Below, in pieces: positions 11,101 to 25,100 of a stretch of DNA of 64,000 bases. The stretch covers positions 14,217,501-14,281,500 of the forward strand of contig NC_046680.1 in the NCBI RefSeq assembly GCF_009870125.1, written 5' to 3'. Made by a program: the position numbers and the translations under genes. Under the pieces are notes generated by a model. The model was not told where the DNA came from, made no database searches, and worked only from the letters and a program-made list of their open reading frames with translations. Origin of the DNA: Drosophila pseudoobscura. Taxonomy: Eukaryota > Arthropoda > Insecta > Diptera > Drosophilidae. Each line of letters begins with the position of its first letter. Position 1 is the first letter of the stretch.

Positions 11101-14100
11101 GCAGAAGGTGTGTGTGACCAGTAATAAGCTTAATAAATATTTAACCCGAGTGTTGGCATGCCACACTCCATGGACATTCCATGGAAATGCGGGTAATTGA
11201 AACTCCATTCACGCTCTGGAAAAGATAAAAAGCAGCATCAGGTGTGGGTGAAGGACAGCTCCTGAAAATGTGTCAATTACTCAAGGAGCACCGTTCTGGC
11301 CTGGACAATTGACCCAAAATGAAATCAAGGCCCCCTCCAACCTCCCTAGGGCCTGCGCTTCCTTCACAAAACTTTTGAGCTTCCTGCCAGAGCTGTACCA
11401 AAAATCTTTTTCTTGGCTTCCTTGCCTCAGTTTTTGCCCATCTCTAGAATTTCAAAAGCGAAACAGGAAACGGGAAGTGCGCCTCATGCAACATTTATGG
11501 AAGCCACATGAAACATGAAACAGAAGAAGAAACAAGAAGGAAAAGGAAAAGTTGACGCGTAAAAATGGTCACAAAGTGTAAATGGAAAATACAATTTAAA
11601 TGCAGCCACAGAGAGAGACGAGATTTAATTAAATTTTCTCCCCTTTCCCCCAGCACAAAAATAAACCACAAATAACTAAATACTACAGATATTTACGGAT
11701 ACATATAATCCCACAAAGAGAAAGAGAGAGAGAGTTAGAGAGGCGGACGTGTTTTCATAAATATTTGAAAAATCTTTTGGCCATAAATCATGTCGCTTAA
11801 ATTGCATGCATAATTTGTACAGTGCAAAATTTTAGTAAACAAAAATCCTACATCGGACATCCCACAGCCCATTTCTAGCACTCATCTGTCAATTGATTCT
11901 CGCCCCTCCGTTTGCCCCTTGCCGATTGGCAAATAAGAAAAATATCATCCAGTGGCAGTGCTGAAATTTTGCATTCGAATTTTCCTCTCGATTTTTGCCA
12001 GACATTTTCCTCAAGGAATTTCGTTTTTTGCCAAATATCGAATCTTGAGGAATTATCCTAAATCGAAAGTGAAAGATTTCCGAAAATCAATTGAGTTTCA
12101 GTCCTGTCCGAAATTTGTAATTGACAAACAAATATTGCATTTTCTTGTACGAATTTGGACACAGATTTCGATTTGGTTTCTGTTTTCCATTTATCGTTTG
12201 CTGTTTGGGTCTGAAAATGTAGTTTAAGAAGGAATTTAATAAGAGTAGAGCAGTTAAAGAGATGTGAATTTAATAGATCTCCTTTTATTCTTCCAATCTG
12301 TACCCGTGATTTCATTTTTGACTTAAATATGCCCTTTGATGGGACGGCAATGTGTTTCTATAAATATTTCCACCAGTAGAATATTTAATACAAAAACCAA
12401 TAAACGTTAAAAGCATTTTTCGGTTGGTTGGTACAGGGAACGAGAGGTAAAGGAGGGGAGTACCATAGGCTACCTGCCCATCCAGGGTTGACCCCAAAAA
12501 CCAGGGCTCAAACCACGATCTCGGCCGCTTCCGGGGTCCAGGGCCTTTCGATCCGTTTCGACCTGCTTTTCCCTGCCATTAAATGCATTTAAATGTGTGT
12601 TTCATCATAATTATGCAATATGCAAACATGACTGGTGCCTCTCCCTCTTCCTCTTCCTCTGCCTCTCCTCCTGCCGTGATCCACTGTCTTTCTCCTGCTC
12701 CTGTGGGGTCCAGCCATATGGCCATGTCGTGTGTTTTCCGGTAGCTTAAGTGCTTTAATGGCTTTAATTATGTTGCATGCAATTATTGTCGCATGTCTGG
12801 TTTCCAGTGTCGTGTATGTGTCCTATGTGCAGCAATGATCATTATCGGCGGCAGCAGTAGCAACATCATTATCCAGCCAGGATGCAAATGCAACAAAAAT
12901 TATTTAATTAATAAATGAAAAACAGAATGGATGGGGCCACAGCCGCATGATGTATGTATGTATCGGCAGGCGTAGACTGATGTGGCACGGGGGACATGAA
13001 GCATGGAGCAGCTCGAACTCTGCTTCTCGCCTTTGAGCATTAAATTCAATCGCTAAATTATGCAAAATATGTCGCAACTGCGACAATCTGTAGACGCACA
13101 CACCCCAAAAGAATTGAACGGATTTCTGGGACACCCCATATGCACCACGTTACGTATACGCAATGCTGGATTGTCATGTCTGCTCGTGTGTGTGTGTGTG
13201 TGTGTGTGTGCGTAAAGAGAGCGCCGAGTTCATCGATGACGATTTTACTGCAGTTCCGCTGCTGATGTCGTCTGTTGCTTAGTTTTGGCGTAGATGCAGA
13301 AAAAAAGAAACACACAAAACAGACACATCTATCGACTAGGAAATACCCTTGGATCGAAATATCCAAGAAAAGCACTTCCGAAATGAGAGTAAAGTGCTGG
13401 TAATTTTCGTTCAAGAAATGCTTTCCTCGGAAGTCGGAAATCTGTTCTGATATTCATTCCATAAGTGTTTCTTTGATCTGCAAATACAGGGTAGCACACA
13501 GCGTACACAGAGAGAGGGAGAGAGAGCGATAGGGAGAGGCAGAGATGCGACGTTTAAAGAGGGGAACCATAAAGCCAACCCACAACAACAACAAATTCGT
13601 GGAGCGGCGGCCTCGGATTTTTCGGTTTCCATCTCTGCCTCTCTCCACGTTTCTCTGGCTTTCCCCGCACCCCGCCACACCGCTTTCCATGGCCTATTTG
13701 CTGGGGCACCTTTCTGCTTCGCTTAGCCGTCACATTGCCCCCGTTTTTTGCGTACTAGTACTCGTATTTCGCAGACGTGACAAACGCAATCAGCGTCAGT
13801 CGTCAGTCATATGTGTAAAAATGTTTTCCGCCTTATGGCTACTGAGTTTTGCATGGAAATTGCTGCGGAGATAGAGAGATGGAATCGGGAGAAAGGGGGA
13901 ACGAGCAGCAGATGAAAGTCAACGGAATGGACATTGCTATGATCTGCTATAACTCTTTCTGCGGTGTGGCTGTCATTTCTTTGAAATTTCTCTCTTTTCG
14001 CCGGGAAAAGCAATTATCGTTTCTCCCCAAGCTCCTCTGCAGAAATAAATCACACATTATCGTTTTCCATCCATGGAAATATATATTTCCATATTTTAGA

Positions 14101-16249
14101 CACACAATTCTTTTGACTTGTTTTTCGTATAGGGTTGAAGTGATATTCTTTTGTCATCAGGTCATTAGGCCTTCCATTCAGGCGAAACTTAATTGGCACT
14201 TCCCTTCCAGCAAATATCACTTAAGTTTTCAACTCCTTTCTGCAGTCCCACTCCCGTGTTGTTCCCTATCTCTTAACCCTTAACCCATTCACAGAGCCAT
14301 GACTTCCATTTGGCCACAGAAGTCGCACAGAAGTGACTTAATTAAAGTTGTACAGGAAAGCAGTAGTCGCAGAAGGAAAAAGGAGCATAAGCCTGGAAAA
14401 AGGCTCACACATGCATGAGGAGTGTACGGGAGGACTGTGGCCAGAACAGAGCAAAAGCAAAAGGCCAAAACAAATTGCCAAAGTCAAAGCAAAGCAGCAG
14501 CAACACCAGGCACTGGAACAGCAGTCTCTTTTTTTCATTGGGGGTTTTACGGGGGCCAAATGGCAATTTATAAAATCCTTTCAAGTGTCGAAAATCAGTA
14601 ATTGTAGTCAAAGTGCAAATTGATTGCCACACTCTCTCTCTCTCTCTCTCGCTCTGTCACACACTCTTTCTCTGTCCCTGTCCCTTTCGGTGCATTGCCG
14701 AAGAATCAGTGTGTGGCAGGCAGGCAGGCAGTACCAGCGGCAGTGGCAGACCCATGTTTTATTGAGTGTAATTTGTAGTTGCAAATTAATGGCCGCACTT
14801 CTCTTTTAATTAAAATGCAGCAAAAGGAGAAGTAGAAGAAACAAGAACACGACAGGAAAGCTGGCCCGAATAAAGGATACCCAGCAAGTGCAGTTGGTTG
14901 ACGGAATACTTTTAGTACAAAAAAAACTGAGTGTAAGTCGCGCCCTCGACTTATATTTCGATAAATAACTCCAGCAATCGATGTTTTCCCACTTGAAAAC
15001 AGTACCTCCATATACATTTCTGTAGTCCGTAAATGATAAACGTTTCCTTTAAACACAAGCTGCATAAAACGATCCAAGGACTCTCTGTTTTCCAAAAAGG
15101 ACATCATAATAAATTTTCTGGGGAATTCCTTGCAGCTGTACACAATTTCTAGTGCTAAGGAGACACTCCTTTCGGTCCTTTTTGGTTCGTTTGGTGTGTG
15201 TGCGTTGTCTGTGTTCTTAGGTGGAGTCCAGGCTAAGTAACTGAATTCCCAGGACTTTGTGGGGGAGGGGGCGACAGTGACAGCTCCATCTGTACAGAGA
15301 GTCTTATGTTGCCTCTAGGATTTCCCTTTGACTGCATTATCTCTATTTTTTCTCTATCTCTGGCTTTGTGTCTGCGTTCCGTTCCAGTCCTTTTACGCGA
15401 AGACTTCATAACCTTCAAGTCGTGCCCCCCCCCCCCCCCACCCACGCTCTTATCTCTTTTCTTTGTGGCACAGGTGCGTGGACACAGGATACACAGTCCC
15501 CTCCACCAAGTTGCATTCCTCTGCTGCGCTGTTGCCTGTTGCATGGCATGCCGCTTTAACCGGACGCAACAACCGACAAAAGCTTTGAATAAATTTACGC
15601 CATTTGACAGCGGCAGCAATATGTATGCAAGGACGGGGTATCATCAATTTTGGTTTGAGAGACTCATCAATAAAACATAACAGCAGCAAATGGCGACACA
15701 TGCAACATCCCCCCCCCACAAGCCACACGCCAAATGCGACTACTCGTATGTCAAGGTCCTGGCTACTGCTGCAACTGCTACTGAAATGATAGGAGCCGCA
15801 AACAAAAGCTTCGCCAGCTAATTTTTTTTGAGAGGCAAAAACTTTAATGCTGACACTTGGGGAAAGGAAAACTTTGAGTGCCCTGCCAAAACTTTGGTGG
15901 AGGAGAAACGACACTCTCTGACAGTTTGACTTTAAGCTGGCAATGCTTTTGGCTGTCTGGCAACCTTCGACACAACCTACGACACTCTCGTAGAGGTTGC
16001 CACACGACGCTGCTGCTTATCTGGCAGTGCCCCCAACCCGACCTGATGCCTCTTCGATGACTCTGATTCGATTTCGAGGAATGGAAAGGAAACTTTTTGG
16101 CACCATCGCATGTGTTTTTCCAAGAGAAATGCTCGCCTGTCAACACTCTCCCCCTCGGAGGCGGGAGTCAGGGGTCAACCGAAAAAGCAGCTTGGCTTTT
16201 GGCGCAGCGCCAGAAACCAGGCACAGGAATCTCGGGGTAGACTGAAACT
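8170..16249. other. gene-poor block, no gene recognised
   Basis: About 8 kb without a supportable coding exon. It contains a CA run at about 8822-8841, a TG run at 13186-13211, a CT run at about 14630-14651 and a 15-base C run at 15425-15439. A 270-codon open frame at 9813-10625 is low in complexity and has no domain. Many TGTGCCAC/GTGGCA words recur. It may be regulatory DNA or introns of genes outside the window. Confidence 0.45.
9370..9800. repeat. possible degenerate interspersed repeat
   Basis: This AT-rich stretch differs in texture from its surroundings. It has short repeated and inverted words around 9580-9635 (GAAAGTCTATGG, AAACTTTC, GAAAGTCCTAGAC) and several GGTA(T/C) words further on. 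It could be the remains of a small DNA transposon or helentron. I could not match it to a family, and no terminal repeats are clear. Confidence 0.2.
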
Positions 16250-16504
16250 TTATTTCTCATTTTGATAGGAGCTCAGGATCAGGGGTATCTGCAGCAGCTT
16301 CACGATATATCCCACCAAACCCATGAGAAGGATGCCCACTCCCGCGGCCACGGCAGTGCGCTTAAACTCCCGGCGATCGGGCTTGTGGCATCGCTTGAAG
16401 AAACGCAACCCATCCGTAATAAATGGCACTGTCAACAGCACCATAAAATCAAACTTGGGACGACCGCTGGGGCCCCACGACATTTGCTGGAAATCCTTAC
16501 ACAT
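16250..16504 (-). CDS. Sec61-gamma (SecE) family protein, CG13426-like
   Basis: An 84-residue frame from the ATG at 16504. Its second half matches Sec61-gamma: FFKRCHKPDRREFKR is the conserved cytosolic helix, then a single C-terminal membrane segment with GVGILLMGLVGYIVKL and an IPLIL end. Sec61-gamma is the tail-anchored clamp subunit of the ER Sec61 channel and is normally about 68 residues; the extra length here is an N-terminal extension (MCKDFQQMSWGP...). No intron is visible, so it may be a retrocopy. D. melanogaster has extra Sec61-gamma genes besides the main one; as I remember, one (CG13426) lies near 57A, which would fit. The frame also stays open upstream through a GTG at 16576, so a longer or spliced N-terminus cannot be excluded. 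Confidence 0.75.
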   Translation of the reverse strand: MCKDFQQMSWGPSGRPKFDFMVLLTVPFITDGLRFFKRCHKPDRREFKRTAVAAGVGILLMGLVGYIVKLLQIPLILSSYQNEK

Positions 16505-16576
16505 TTTGCCTAGGAATCTGCGGGTATGAGGCTGGGATCGAAGATTCTTTGGACTCTTTAATGGGATGTGTGGCAC

Positions 16577-19500
16577 CCACCCATTATTCGGCTTCTACCG
16601 ATGACGACGATGGTGCGGCAGACGATACATTTTGGAGGAATGATCGAGGAATCTGTTGAACGGAGGAGGAATCTAAGCAAAAGCAATTTAGTTGTCGGGA
16701 AATCAAAAATGTTGTTTGTGATTTTTGTGTAAAATGGGAATACGTATAAATGGAAATGAGGCTATGATTGGGTGATTGGGAGAAAGCCATTGCCTTCTCT
16801 GATCCAAAGTTCTCTCACTAATATTTTCTTGCCACATGCGTTTGTGGCACAGGTGGAGAGGGAACTGTGCCTCGGGGCTTACACACATAATCAAAGTTTA
16901 TGCAAACTGTTTGCCACAAACTACGAGTACAAGCATTTTCGAGTCAGGGTTCTGTCTGCCACTATTGTTCCGTACTGCAAATGGCCTGGGCAGGAGTACA
17001 GGGGCAACGGCAGGGAGCAGGAACAGGGTAAATGCTGCAATTTGTTTCACTGCCGAATCGTTGCCTGTCTTCACTTGAAGCTTAACTAAATGCACAGGGA
17101 GTAGAGTCCGAAAATTGTCTGCGCCTGCCCCTGCCAAAAACCAGACTAAGCCAACAATTGCCCCCATCTCCGGTTGCCCCCATCTCTCTCTTTCCCCCTC
17201 CCCTTTTCTCCTAGCTCCTTGTGCTGCTGCTGTTGTTACGATTTGACAGCGCCTTGACTTCCAGAGGATCCCCTGGACAATTCACTGCAAAATTGGTAGA
17301 CAAAACTGTGTGCCACAGTTCCGTTGCTGCTCCTCTGCCTCTTGGGGGCATCCTGGTTCTGTGATGTGGGATGTAGGATGTGCTTTATGATTGTGTGCGT
17401 GCCAGGCGCTTCAGCCATTGCCATTGAGATTGAAAAATGTTAAAAAATTGCTTTTAAATGCCGCAAAATACAATTTATTATTCAGCAGAGGGAAACGCCA
17501 AACACTGAGAGGCAGAAAGGCAGTGAGCCAGAGGCACATACACACAATGTGCACCCAGGGACGTGGGAGTCGGGGGCAAGGGGCAGTGGGGCACCATTCA
17601 GTGCTGGTGCGTAGCAAAAGCTCAACAGTGCCGAATGCTTGGGTTGTAAATTTAAATAAAGCCCACATACACACAGATACTGATACGTACAGAGGCAATT
17701 GCGCTGGTCCTGCTGCAGTTGTTTTGTTTATTACGCATACGCACTGGCTGCCCTTCTGGCCATAAAACGTTACGATGCTCTCTGCCTCTGGTTCCTGGCT
17801 CTCATGCTGGACCTCTTTTTCGGGTCAGCAGTTGCAGAGCAGTTCTTCAAGCTGCTGGTGCCGCCCGTTCCACGATATGTTTCCTGCCAAACGATGTTCA
17901 AGTGTCGGTAAGTTTCAACCATTCACACTTTTCTTTCCTGACATCTTGGAAGAATATCATTAGTTTTTGATTGATTCAACGCCTCATCAACAGATACACT
18001 CTGAGAAAACATATTTATTTTTTCGAAAATAATTCATTTATTTACTGAAATTAAATTGGTAATTTATAGGAAATATATTTGATTTATATATGAAAATATT
18101 TATTTAAATAAAATATAATATTTCTAATTAATATTAATAGTAATATAACTATAAAACTGAATAATTAACATTCCAGGGCTCTTTTCTCGATGTGTACAGC
18201 TTTCGAAGAAAATTTAGGGACAACAAAAAGACTTTAACAAATGTCGAATCAATCTTTTGACCACATGCCAGTAGGTTCCCCCCTACCAAATTCCCAAGCT
18301 AAGTCCTCGAGTTGTTAGCACACTTTTAGGCTCCAACTAATTGTGGATCAGACCATAACTTCAGCGACTCCTCCTCCGACACCTTCTTATAGCCGCTCTT
18401 GTGCCCGTTCACTCTATGGTTTTTCCTCTGTTTGTGGCGGCACTTGAACAATTTTCCATGTGCTCTCCACAGGCACTCCCTCCCCCCAAAAAACTTTAGC
18501 AATAAAATTTGTTTCAAATTGCTTTCCAAAGAGGAGAGACAGAGACAGAGAAATAGGGAGATGGAGATGGAGCTGAAGACTTGCCCCAAAGTGCACCCAG
18601 AGGGCCACGGAGAGTGCCACAGAATAAATATCAAATATATTGAGAGACAGAGGACGGGGAGCAGAGGGCGTGGGCAGCAGCAGTCGCACAAAAGTTAATT
18701 ACATTGTGTTTTGCGGAGCGGGTGAGTCCAAGGGTGGCAAGGCCTAATTTCGTAATTCTCTTTCTGAATCATTTAACCATGAAATTGCCCCCTGACCAGC
18801 CACGCCCCCCCCAACTTCTCCTCCTACCGCCTCTCATCATCAGAGGCAAATGATAAAGCCACAAAACGCATTTTCCTCCTCCTTAATTTACAGTTCAAAT
18901 GTGCAAAATTAGCCTTTCAACAGTGCCACACTGCCACCGTACCACCGTGCCACAGTTCCATACTCTGCCATCCTGCCACGCCTCCTTATCATCATAATCC
19001 CCCCATCCACAGTCCTCTGGAGGTGCCCTCAGGGGCATGATGACAGCTGGCACACCATTTTGTATTGGAAAACTTTTTGCCTTTCGGTTTTCCGGAATGC
19101 GGGGATTCGTGTTTCTGTTTCCAGGGGATCAGGGGTCACCTCTTATAGCTGATATTTTCATTATTTTCATTATTTTACATTATTTATGTGTGATTTTCGT
19201 GTAAATTCTTTAAAATTTTCCCCACATATTAAATGAAATGCAATTACAGATGGGCGTGGCTTTTAAGCCAACGGGGGGAAAATAGAGTGCGGAAGGGAGA
19301 GGACAGAGAAATGCTGCCTGTCTGCTGCCGCATTAATTTTCCAGCGTCTTTTGATGTTTTTTGAGAGCCCGCGGGCCAACAAAAATACATTTAATTGAAT
19401 AATAACTCTGTGAGGCATATCCTTAATCAAAGTTCGGAGCTTAAAGAGTCCCTAAAGAGTCCTGTGGCATCCTGTGGAACACTATCTGTGTTTTTTGGAT

Positions 19501-21170
19501 TTTCCGGGCCTCCACCTCCGGGCTCTGGCCAAATCAAAAAACCTTTTCAAACCGACAAAAATATAAAACCTGCGCAATGATTGCCAAAAACGAAGGAAAC
19601 ACTGCCACTGCCACTGCCACAGCCATTACCAATTTTTGCGCTTAACGCTTCACTGAACAAATCACTGAGAGACATAGAGACACACAGAGAGAGACGCAGA
19701 GAAAGAGAGAGATGGAGAGAGATAGAGGCAGGGAAAGAGACGAAGACATAGACATAGAGATGGAGACACATCGACATCCCATCGAGTAGTAGTGCACGGT
19801 GCATGCCCCTGCATCCCCCCGCTTATTCCATCAGCATGTCATCATGGCAAATCAGACGACATGCAACATTGCATAAAGATTTGTCACAGCTAAAGCTGCA
19901 CTCCTGCTCCTACTTCTGCTGCAGCTCCTGGTCCTTCGATTTGCCCCATTTCTGGCTATTCGGGGGAACGAGCCACAGAGAAGTTTACCTCCTGCTGCAG
20001 CAGCTCAAATCGCATTTTCGCATGCTCAAATTCGACAAACAGCACAACAAGAGAGAGGAGTAGATGGTGCCAGCAAGAAGGAGGAAGGAGGAAGGGAAAA
20101 GGAAGGAAACAGGAGACAGGAAGAGAACGTTAGATGCGGATTCGGATGCAGTGGATGCTGAATCCAGAGCAACTTTTGCTGCAAATTCAATTTTGTCTGG
20201 CGGCTCGATTGCATTGCGGCCATCCCACCAGTCCTCGAGTCCTGGAGTCCTGGAGTATGACTTTAGGTCCTGCTCCGCTCGTGGAGGAAGACTCCCCATT
20301 GATTCGCATTGCATTTCAATATATAAATATTTATACACAAGTACACATTACATTTTTTTCTCTTGCTTTTGTTTGGGCCCAGCTGAACACCAGACCCGCG
20401 ACTTTGTATTGTACACACGAAGAGAACAGACATTGTTCAGCTTTAACGGGTACGATTTGTGTGCTGCCATTTTGCGATAGTTTCTCTGAGTGTAAGCCAT
20501 ACTAAAAATGTAAATATATTTGAGGCTATTTCTAATAGTAAACCCGAACTGAAAGCTGATGCTGATACTCCTTTTGTTGTCTCCTCTCTGAAAGAGTAAT
20601 GGAGCGATGTCCTGGCTCTGTGTCTGCATCTGTTTCTGATCCGCGCGATTCCAGCTCCTGTTTCTTTCTGCTCCGCTCTTCCCCTTCTATAAATCGTTCA
20701 GCTCCGCGTTTGTTCCGCCTCCCACTTTATTGGAAGGTCTCGCCCTCACATTTGACGGCTAGCCCCCGCTGTCGACGACGCCTTCGTAAATCAGGACTAA
20801 TCCTTTATGACATATGCTAAAATGTAATTCCCCCGTCGTCTCTCCCCCAACGATCAGAAGCTCTTGCTACTTTCCTTCGTGCGTTTTTTCGGTGCGTTTA
20901 AACGGTTGGTGTTGGCCAGGGGCCGGCAGGCGGTCCATGACAAAGCTAAATTTCTGATGATGCTAATGATGTGATCAGATAAGTGGCCGTATATGTCGTA
21001 TGTCTCCATTGGTCCATTGGAGAAGTGTGTACCCATCGATGGAAGGAGCGATACCAGGAGAGACACATGGAAATCCATTGAAATTCAAAAATATTTAATG
21101 AATATAATCGCGCTTCATCTGAGTGACAGGCGAAAAAGTGGCAGAGCGTGGGAGATAATTCGACGAAGTC
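16577..21170. other. gene-poor block, no gene recognised
   Basis: No supportable gene. An AT-rich tract lies at about 17990-18170. An open frame at 17699-17911 is rich in hydrophobic residues and ends at a CGGTAAGT that could also be a splice donor, but it has no start context, domain or partner exon. GA-rich stretches occur at about 19670-19765 and 20060-20130. Confidence 0.45.
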
Positions 21171-21179
21171 ATCCATCAG

Positions 21180-21340
21180 ATGGTACCCACCATCAAGAGC
21201 CAAAAATAAATAAAACGCAAAAGGTAGCTCCACCATCAAGTGTCCTTTTGAATGAGACACTATAACATAGCTCAACCATCAAGAATACTTTAAATATGAT
21301 CAGATAAGCAACGCCATCTAGTGTCCTTTAAATAGAGCTC
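21180..21340. promoter_or_regulatory. cluster of ATGGYG repeats with a CTCF-like site
   Basis: Four related words occur in about 140 bp, read on the minus strand: CTTGATGGTGGGT (near 21190), CACTTGATGGTGGAGCT (near 21230), CTTGATGGTTGAGCT (near 21275) and CACTAGATGGCGTTGC (21308-21323). The last matches the conserved core of CTCF sites (CACTAGATGGCG). The words sit in diverged units about 45 bp long that share AGCTC and ACTTTAAAT/CCTTTAAAT segments. It may be an insulator or a decayed small tandem array. The call is by eye from a short motif. Confidence 0.35.
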
Positions 21341-22144
21341 ACTCACATTCAATTAGAATTGAAAACAAAACAGATTCAGAATCAGAAACTGGGCTTTAAG
21401 AGTAAACCGACCAGAAGTGCAATTTGTGGTGCACTTAACGCATTTCGTATGCTAATTACGGACCATAAATCGCTCCGAAATGTTACATGTCTTTTTCTAC
21501 GTGGGAACGGGCGAGGCGGTCATAAAAAACCGGAAGGCAATTCCAAAGATTGGATAAGTTTTTCAGGTGCTCACACGGCTTCTCCACCTCCTGCTGCTCC
21601 TCCAGCCTCCTTTTCTGATAGAGCCAAAAACTATAGACAGACAATTTCCTTATGAAATGAAAATAAACATGACATTTCTGGGTTTATGTACTTTTGCAGC
21701 TGTGTCTCTCTCACTTGCCTCCGGCACACCGACTCCGACTCCGACTCTGGCTTCGATTTCTGCTGTTGTAGCACGATAGGCTTTTCACCGATGTAAATCT
21801 ATTGCTTTTTCCAACAATACGTTCTAAGCACTCAGCAACGTGTGTTGCATTTCATCAGATTTAATAGTCTGGGAGGTTCTGATTGATAATTTCGCTGAAA
21901 AGCTTATAGTGTAAGAGTAGCTCTGGGGCAAAGGCTTCTCCGCCTCTTAACATGGCTATGACTGCTATAAAATGTCATCTTTTATTATGGCAAAAGGCTC
22001 AAATGGCGCAGACTGCGCCTAGACTGAGACAGAGATCCCATAGACCAGGCCAGACCTTCGTGCCACTGTCACACGAATAGAGAGGCAAACAATACTTGGC
22101 CTCGACCACGCCCACCATCAGCGACTGCTCTTTTATACGCCTCG

Positions 22145-22146
<2 letters not shown>

Positions 22147-22179
<33 letters not shown>
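22147..22179. repeat. CA dinucleotide tract
   Basis: An uninterrupted CA run of about 33 bases, the longest of several CA, GT and CT runs in the gene-poor block. Confidence 0.9.
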
Positions 22180-22184
<5 letters not shown>

Positions 22185-25100
22185 AGATAGAACGAGATGG
22201 GGAAAGAGAGAGAGCCAAGTCTCGTGCTGTGAGTTTCATTTCCGGTGCGACATTTTGTTACAAAACTTTATTTTCAATTTGTGCACATATTACACACAGC
22301 TTGCCACACGCCACGCCACGCCCCGCCCCGTCCCCCGTATCCGCCTCTTTTGGATGCCAATGCCCCACTTATCCGGCTTTTGTTTTTATTTTTAGTGTAA
22401 TTGTTCTATTTTTGTCCCAAGAGAGAATTGTTTCAGATTCAGGGCAAAGAAGGGCAAATGAGAGCTGCATGTCCGTGTCCGTGTCCGTGCCCATGTCTAC
22501 TTATCATTTTCCTCTCGGATATCTCTTGGATTTCAGAGCCTGATGGTCTCCTCGGTCTGGATCTAGGTCTTGGTCTTCGGTCTTCGGTCTCATTCCAGAG
22601 TCCCATTCCCGTTCCCGTCCTTAAAGTAAGACCTGAGTCGGAGTTGGAGTCTGGGGCTGCTGTTGATTATTATTACAGGCATTATGTCCGGACTTAACTC
22701 GACTGAAGGGAGTGTATAGACAATGCCCATGCCCCCACTGGATAGCACCATCTGCTTGTAATGAAATTAGTTTGTCATGCTACAGCCCTTTGCGGAGTTT
22801 GTGCTTCTGGCCCGAAAGAGGAAAATAGAGAGAAAGCAGCAATAACAGCAGGCCGCTTCCTGTTTTGATTGCAATTGGTTTTCAGGTCAAATGCGATTAC
22901 AACAGCCTCCTGCCTCCTGCATCCTGTCTCCTGCCACCGTTGCACACTTTTATTCCAGAGGAAAATGTAGGTTTTAGTGTTAGGAAAATGATTAGTATAA
23001 TGTATACGTCGAAAAATTATAATCAAGGCGTCTTTCTTCCATCGTTCTATTGAATTGTAGATAGAGTCCAATACTTTCCATTCTTTATCGGAGTCTCTTT
23101 AATCGTATTACAATCCTGCTCATCCCACAAATGGGAGTACCTCTTCAGCAAGTTAATAAACAGATTTAGTTCGAAACAATTTCATCCGTTCTACAGTTTT
23201 TTCGTGATGAAAATGTGGTTTTTGTTGTCAGGAAAGTGTTTAGGCCAAAAAGGTTGTCTGTCCCTTCGATTTGCTTTGAAAATGTATGAACGAGATTATA
23301 AAATTATTTAAATGTAAAATTATAGTGTAGTTTCCCTTTAATTGAAAGAAACCCACAACGCAGCATCATTAAATTGAATTAGAAGCAGAATTTTCTCCTC
23401 TCCCATATTTTATAGACTTTCCACCCTTCAATCGTTTTATAACCAGGCCTCCTTTCTCCTATGACATGGAGTATCCTTTCTAGAAAGGGTTACCCTTCTA
23501 TTAATAAGCCGATTTTGTACCTGGGACGCGGGCAAAATTAATTAAAATATTTTTGGCACCCACATCACAAAGAAACCAGCAAATTGTCAGCCCTAATTTG
23601 CGGTCATCAGGCCCCCCAAAAATATAATATGATGATCAAAAATTAGCTAGAAATAAAGGCAGCCAAGAGGAAGGAAGGAAGGAATGGGTTGGTTGCTCCC
23701 CTGGGAGTGTCATCAACTGGACACCGAGGATGTGGGGGCTGCTGTTGCTACTCTCTCCCCGCTGGCTCACGTAATCAATCAACTTTGATTAGATCCTCGA
23801 GGAGGGAGATGGTATAGATGAGTGCATGACCCTCATAAGCAGCAGGACCCAATCTTTTTTTCGTCTTGCTCTTGTTTCAGGCCTAAAGTTTAGGTCCAGA
23901 TTATCGGCATGTGCGGGTGCCAGTGCGGGTGATTTTTCTCTGCAACAAAAATCAATACATCTTGATGTCCGATAAAAATGAAATAAATTGTTGAGAGTAT
24001 AGGATATCCTTCCCCGTAAAGTATAATGAAATGTGTAGACCAGAAATAGTGATCCTTTCCCGCCTCCTTTCAAATCTCCTTTCCATTAGTTTTCCTTTTT
24101 TTTGGTTTTTGTTTTTTGCTTAAATTTCTGTTTTGGATTTTGCTCTCACCTTTTCCTGGGGAGGGTCCTGTGGCTTGTGCGGCAATAAATACACTTTTAA
24201 AAGATAAATAAATCCCCGACACTGGCACCCAATCACTGTCACGTGTAAATGGAGGCCCAGGGGCCAGGCAGGAGCTAAGCAGCTTAGACCCCGACACCCC
24301 ACACGGCCCCCACACACACGCATTCGTCCGCAGCTTTAAACAGAATAAAAACCCAAAGAAATAAGAGGAAAAACTGAACGGAACTAAGAAGAGTACGGAA
24401 ACGTAGGAATTTCCCCGAGCGTAAATTACCAATGAACGGAAAAGCCGCAATCTGAAATGAGAGAATGAGAGACCAATGAAAAAATACAAGCCTCGAGGAT
24501 AAGACGAAAAGCCAAAGGGAGAGAATGCAAGTGGCTTGGTGTCAGTGTGGCATGCCTCAAAGAGTTAAAAGACAATGTGGAAAGAGAAAGAAAAAAGAAG
24601 TTGCGACGGTGTGCAACCAAAAATTAATTATCTCCGCTGTCAAGTGGCACAAAACACAAAACACAGTAAACACATAAGATAAAAGAAAGAGGATGCCGAA
24701 TGTGGCTGTGGCTGTCCGGTCAGGCTGTCTTTACTTTGATCAATTATTTAATCAAAGCAATCGCCTATCGATGGCATGTGGGCATGGACATACATATGGT
24801 AGAAGCCCCTTGTGGAGGTAAAAATTAAACCCGTCCCCTAAATCCCATCCGAAGGAGATGCCTCTATATGGCATATTTTCTACGGCTTCTATTTCCTGGC
24901 ATCCGTGGAATTTAGCTTTTGGAACAGTTTGTGGTCTCATAAAGAGCAAAAAACATTTACCAAAAGCTCCAATATACACTCGTACTTGTATCTATGTACA
25001 TGTCGTCATACCCTTTCGGCGGGTATACAAATGTTTGTCAGAGAAAAAGATATAGTTATTCGATGTGGAATGCCGCAAATATCAATCCTTTAGCTAAGAA

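Noticed and set aside
17699-17911. Hydrophobic frame ending at CGGTAAGT
   Set aside because: It could be an exon of a membrane protein, but no matching start, partner exon or family was found.
20064-20480. 138-codon plus-strand frame
   Set aside because: It starts in GA-rich sequence, lacks a domain, and overlapping frames on both strands are equally open.
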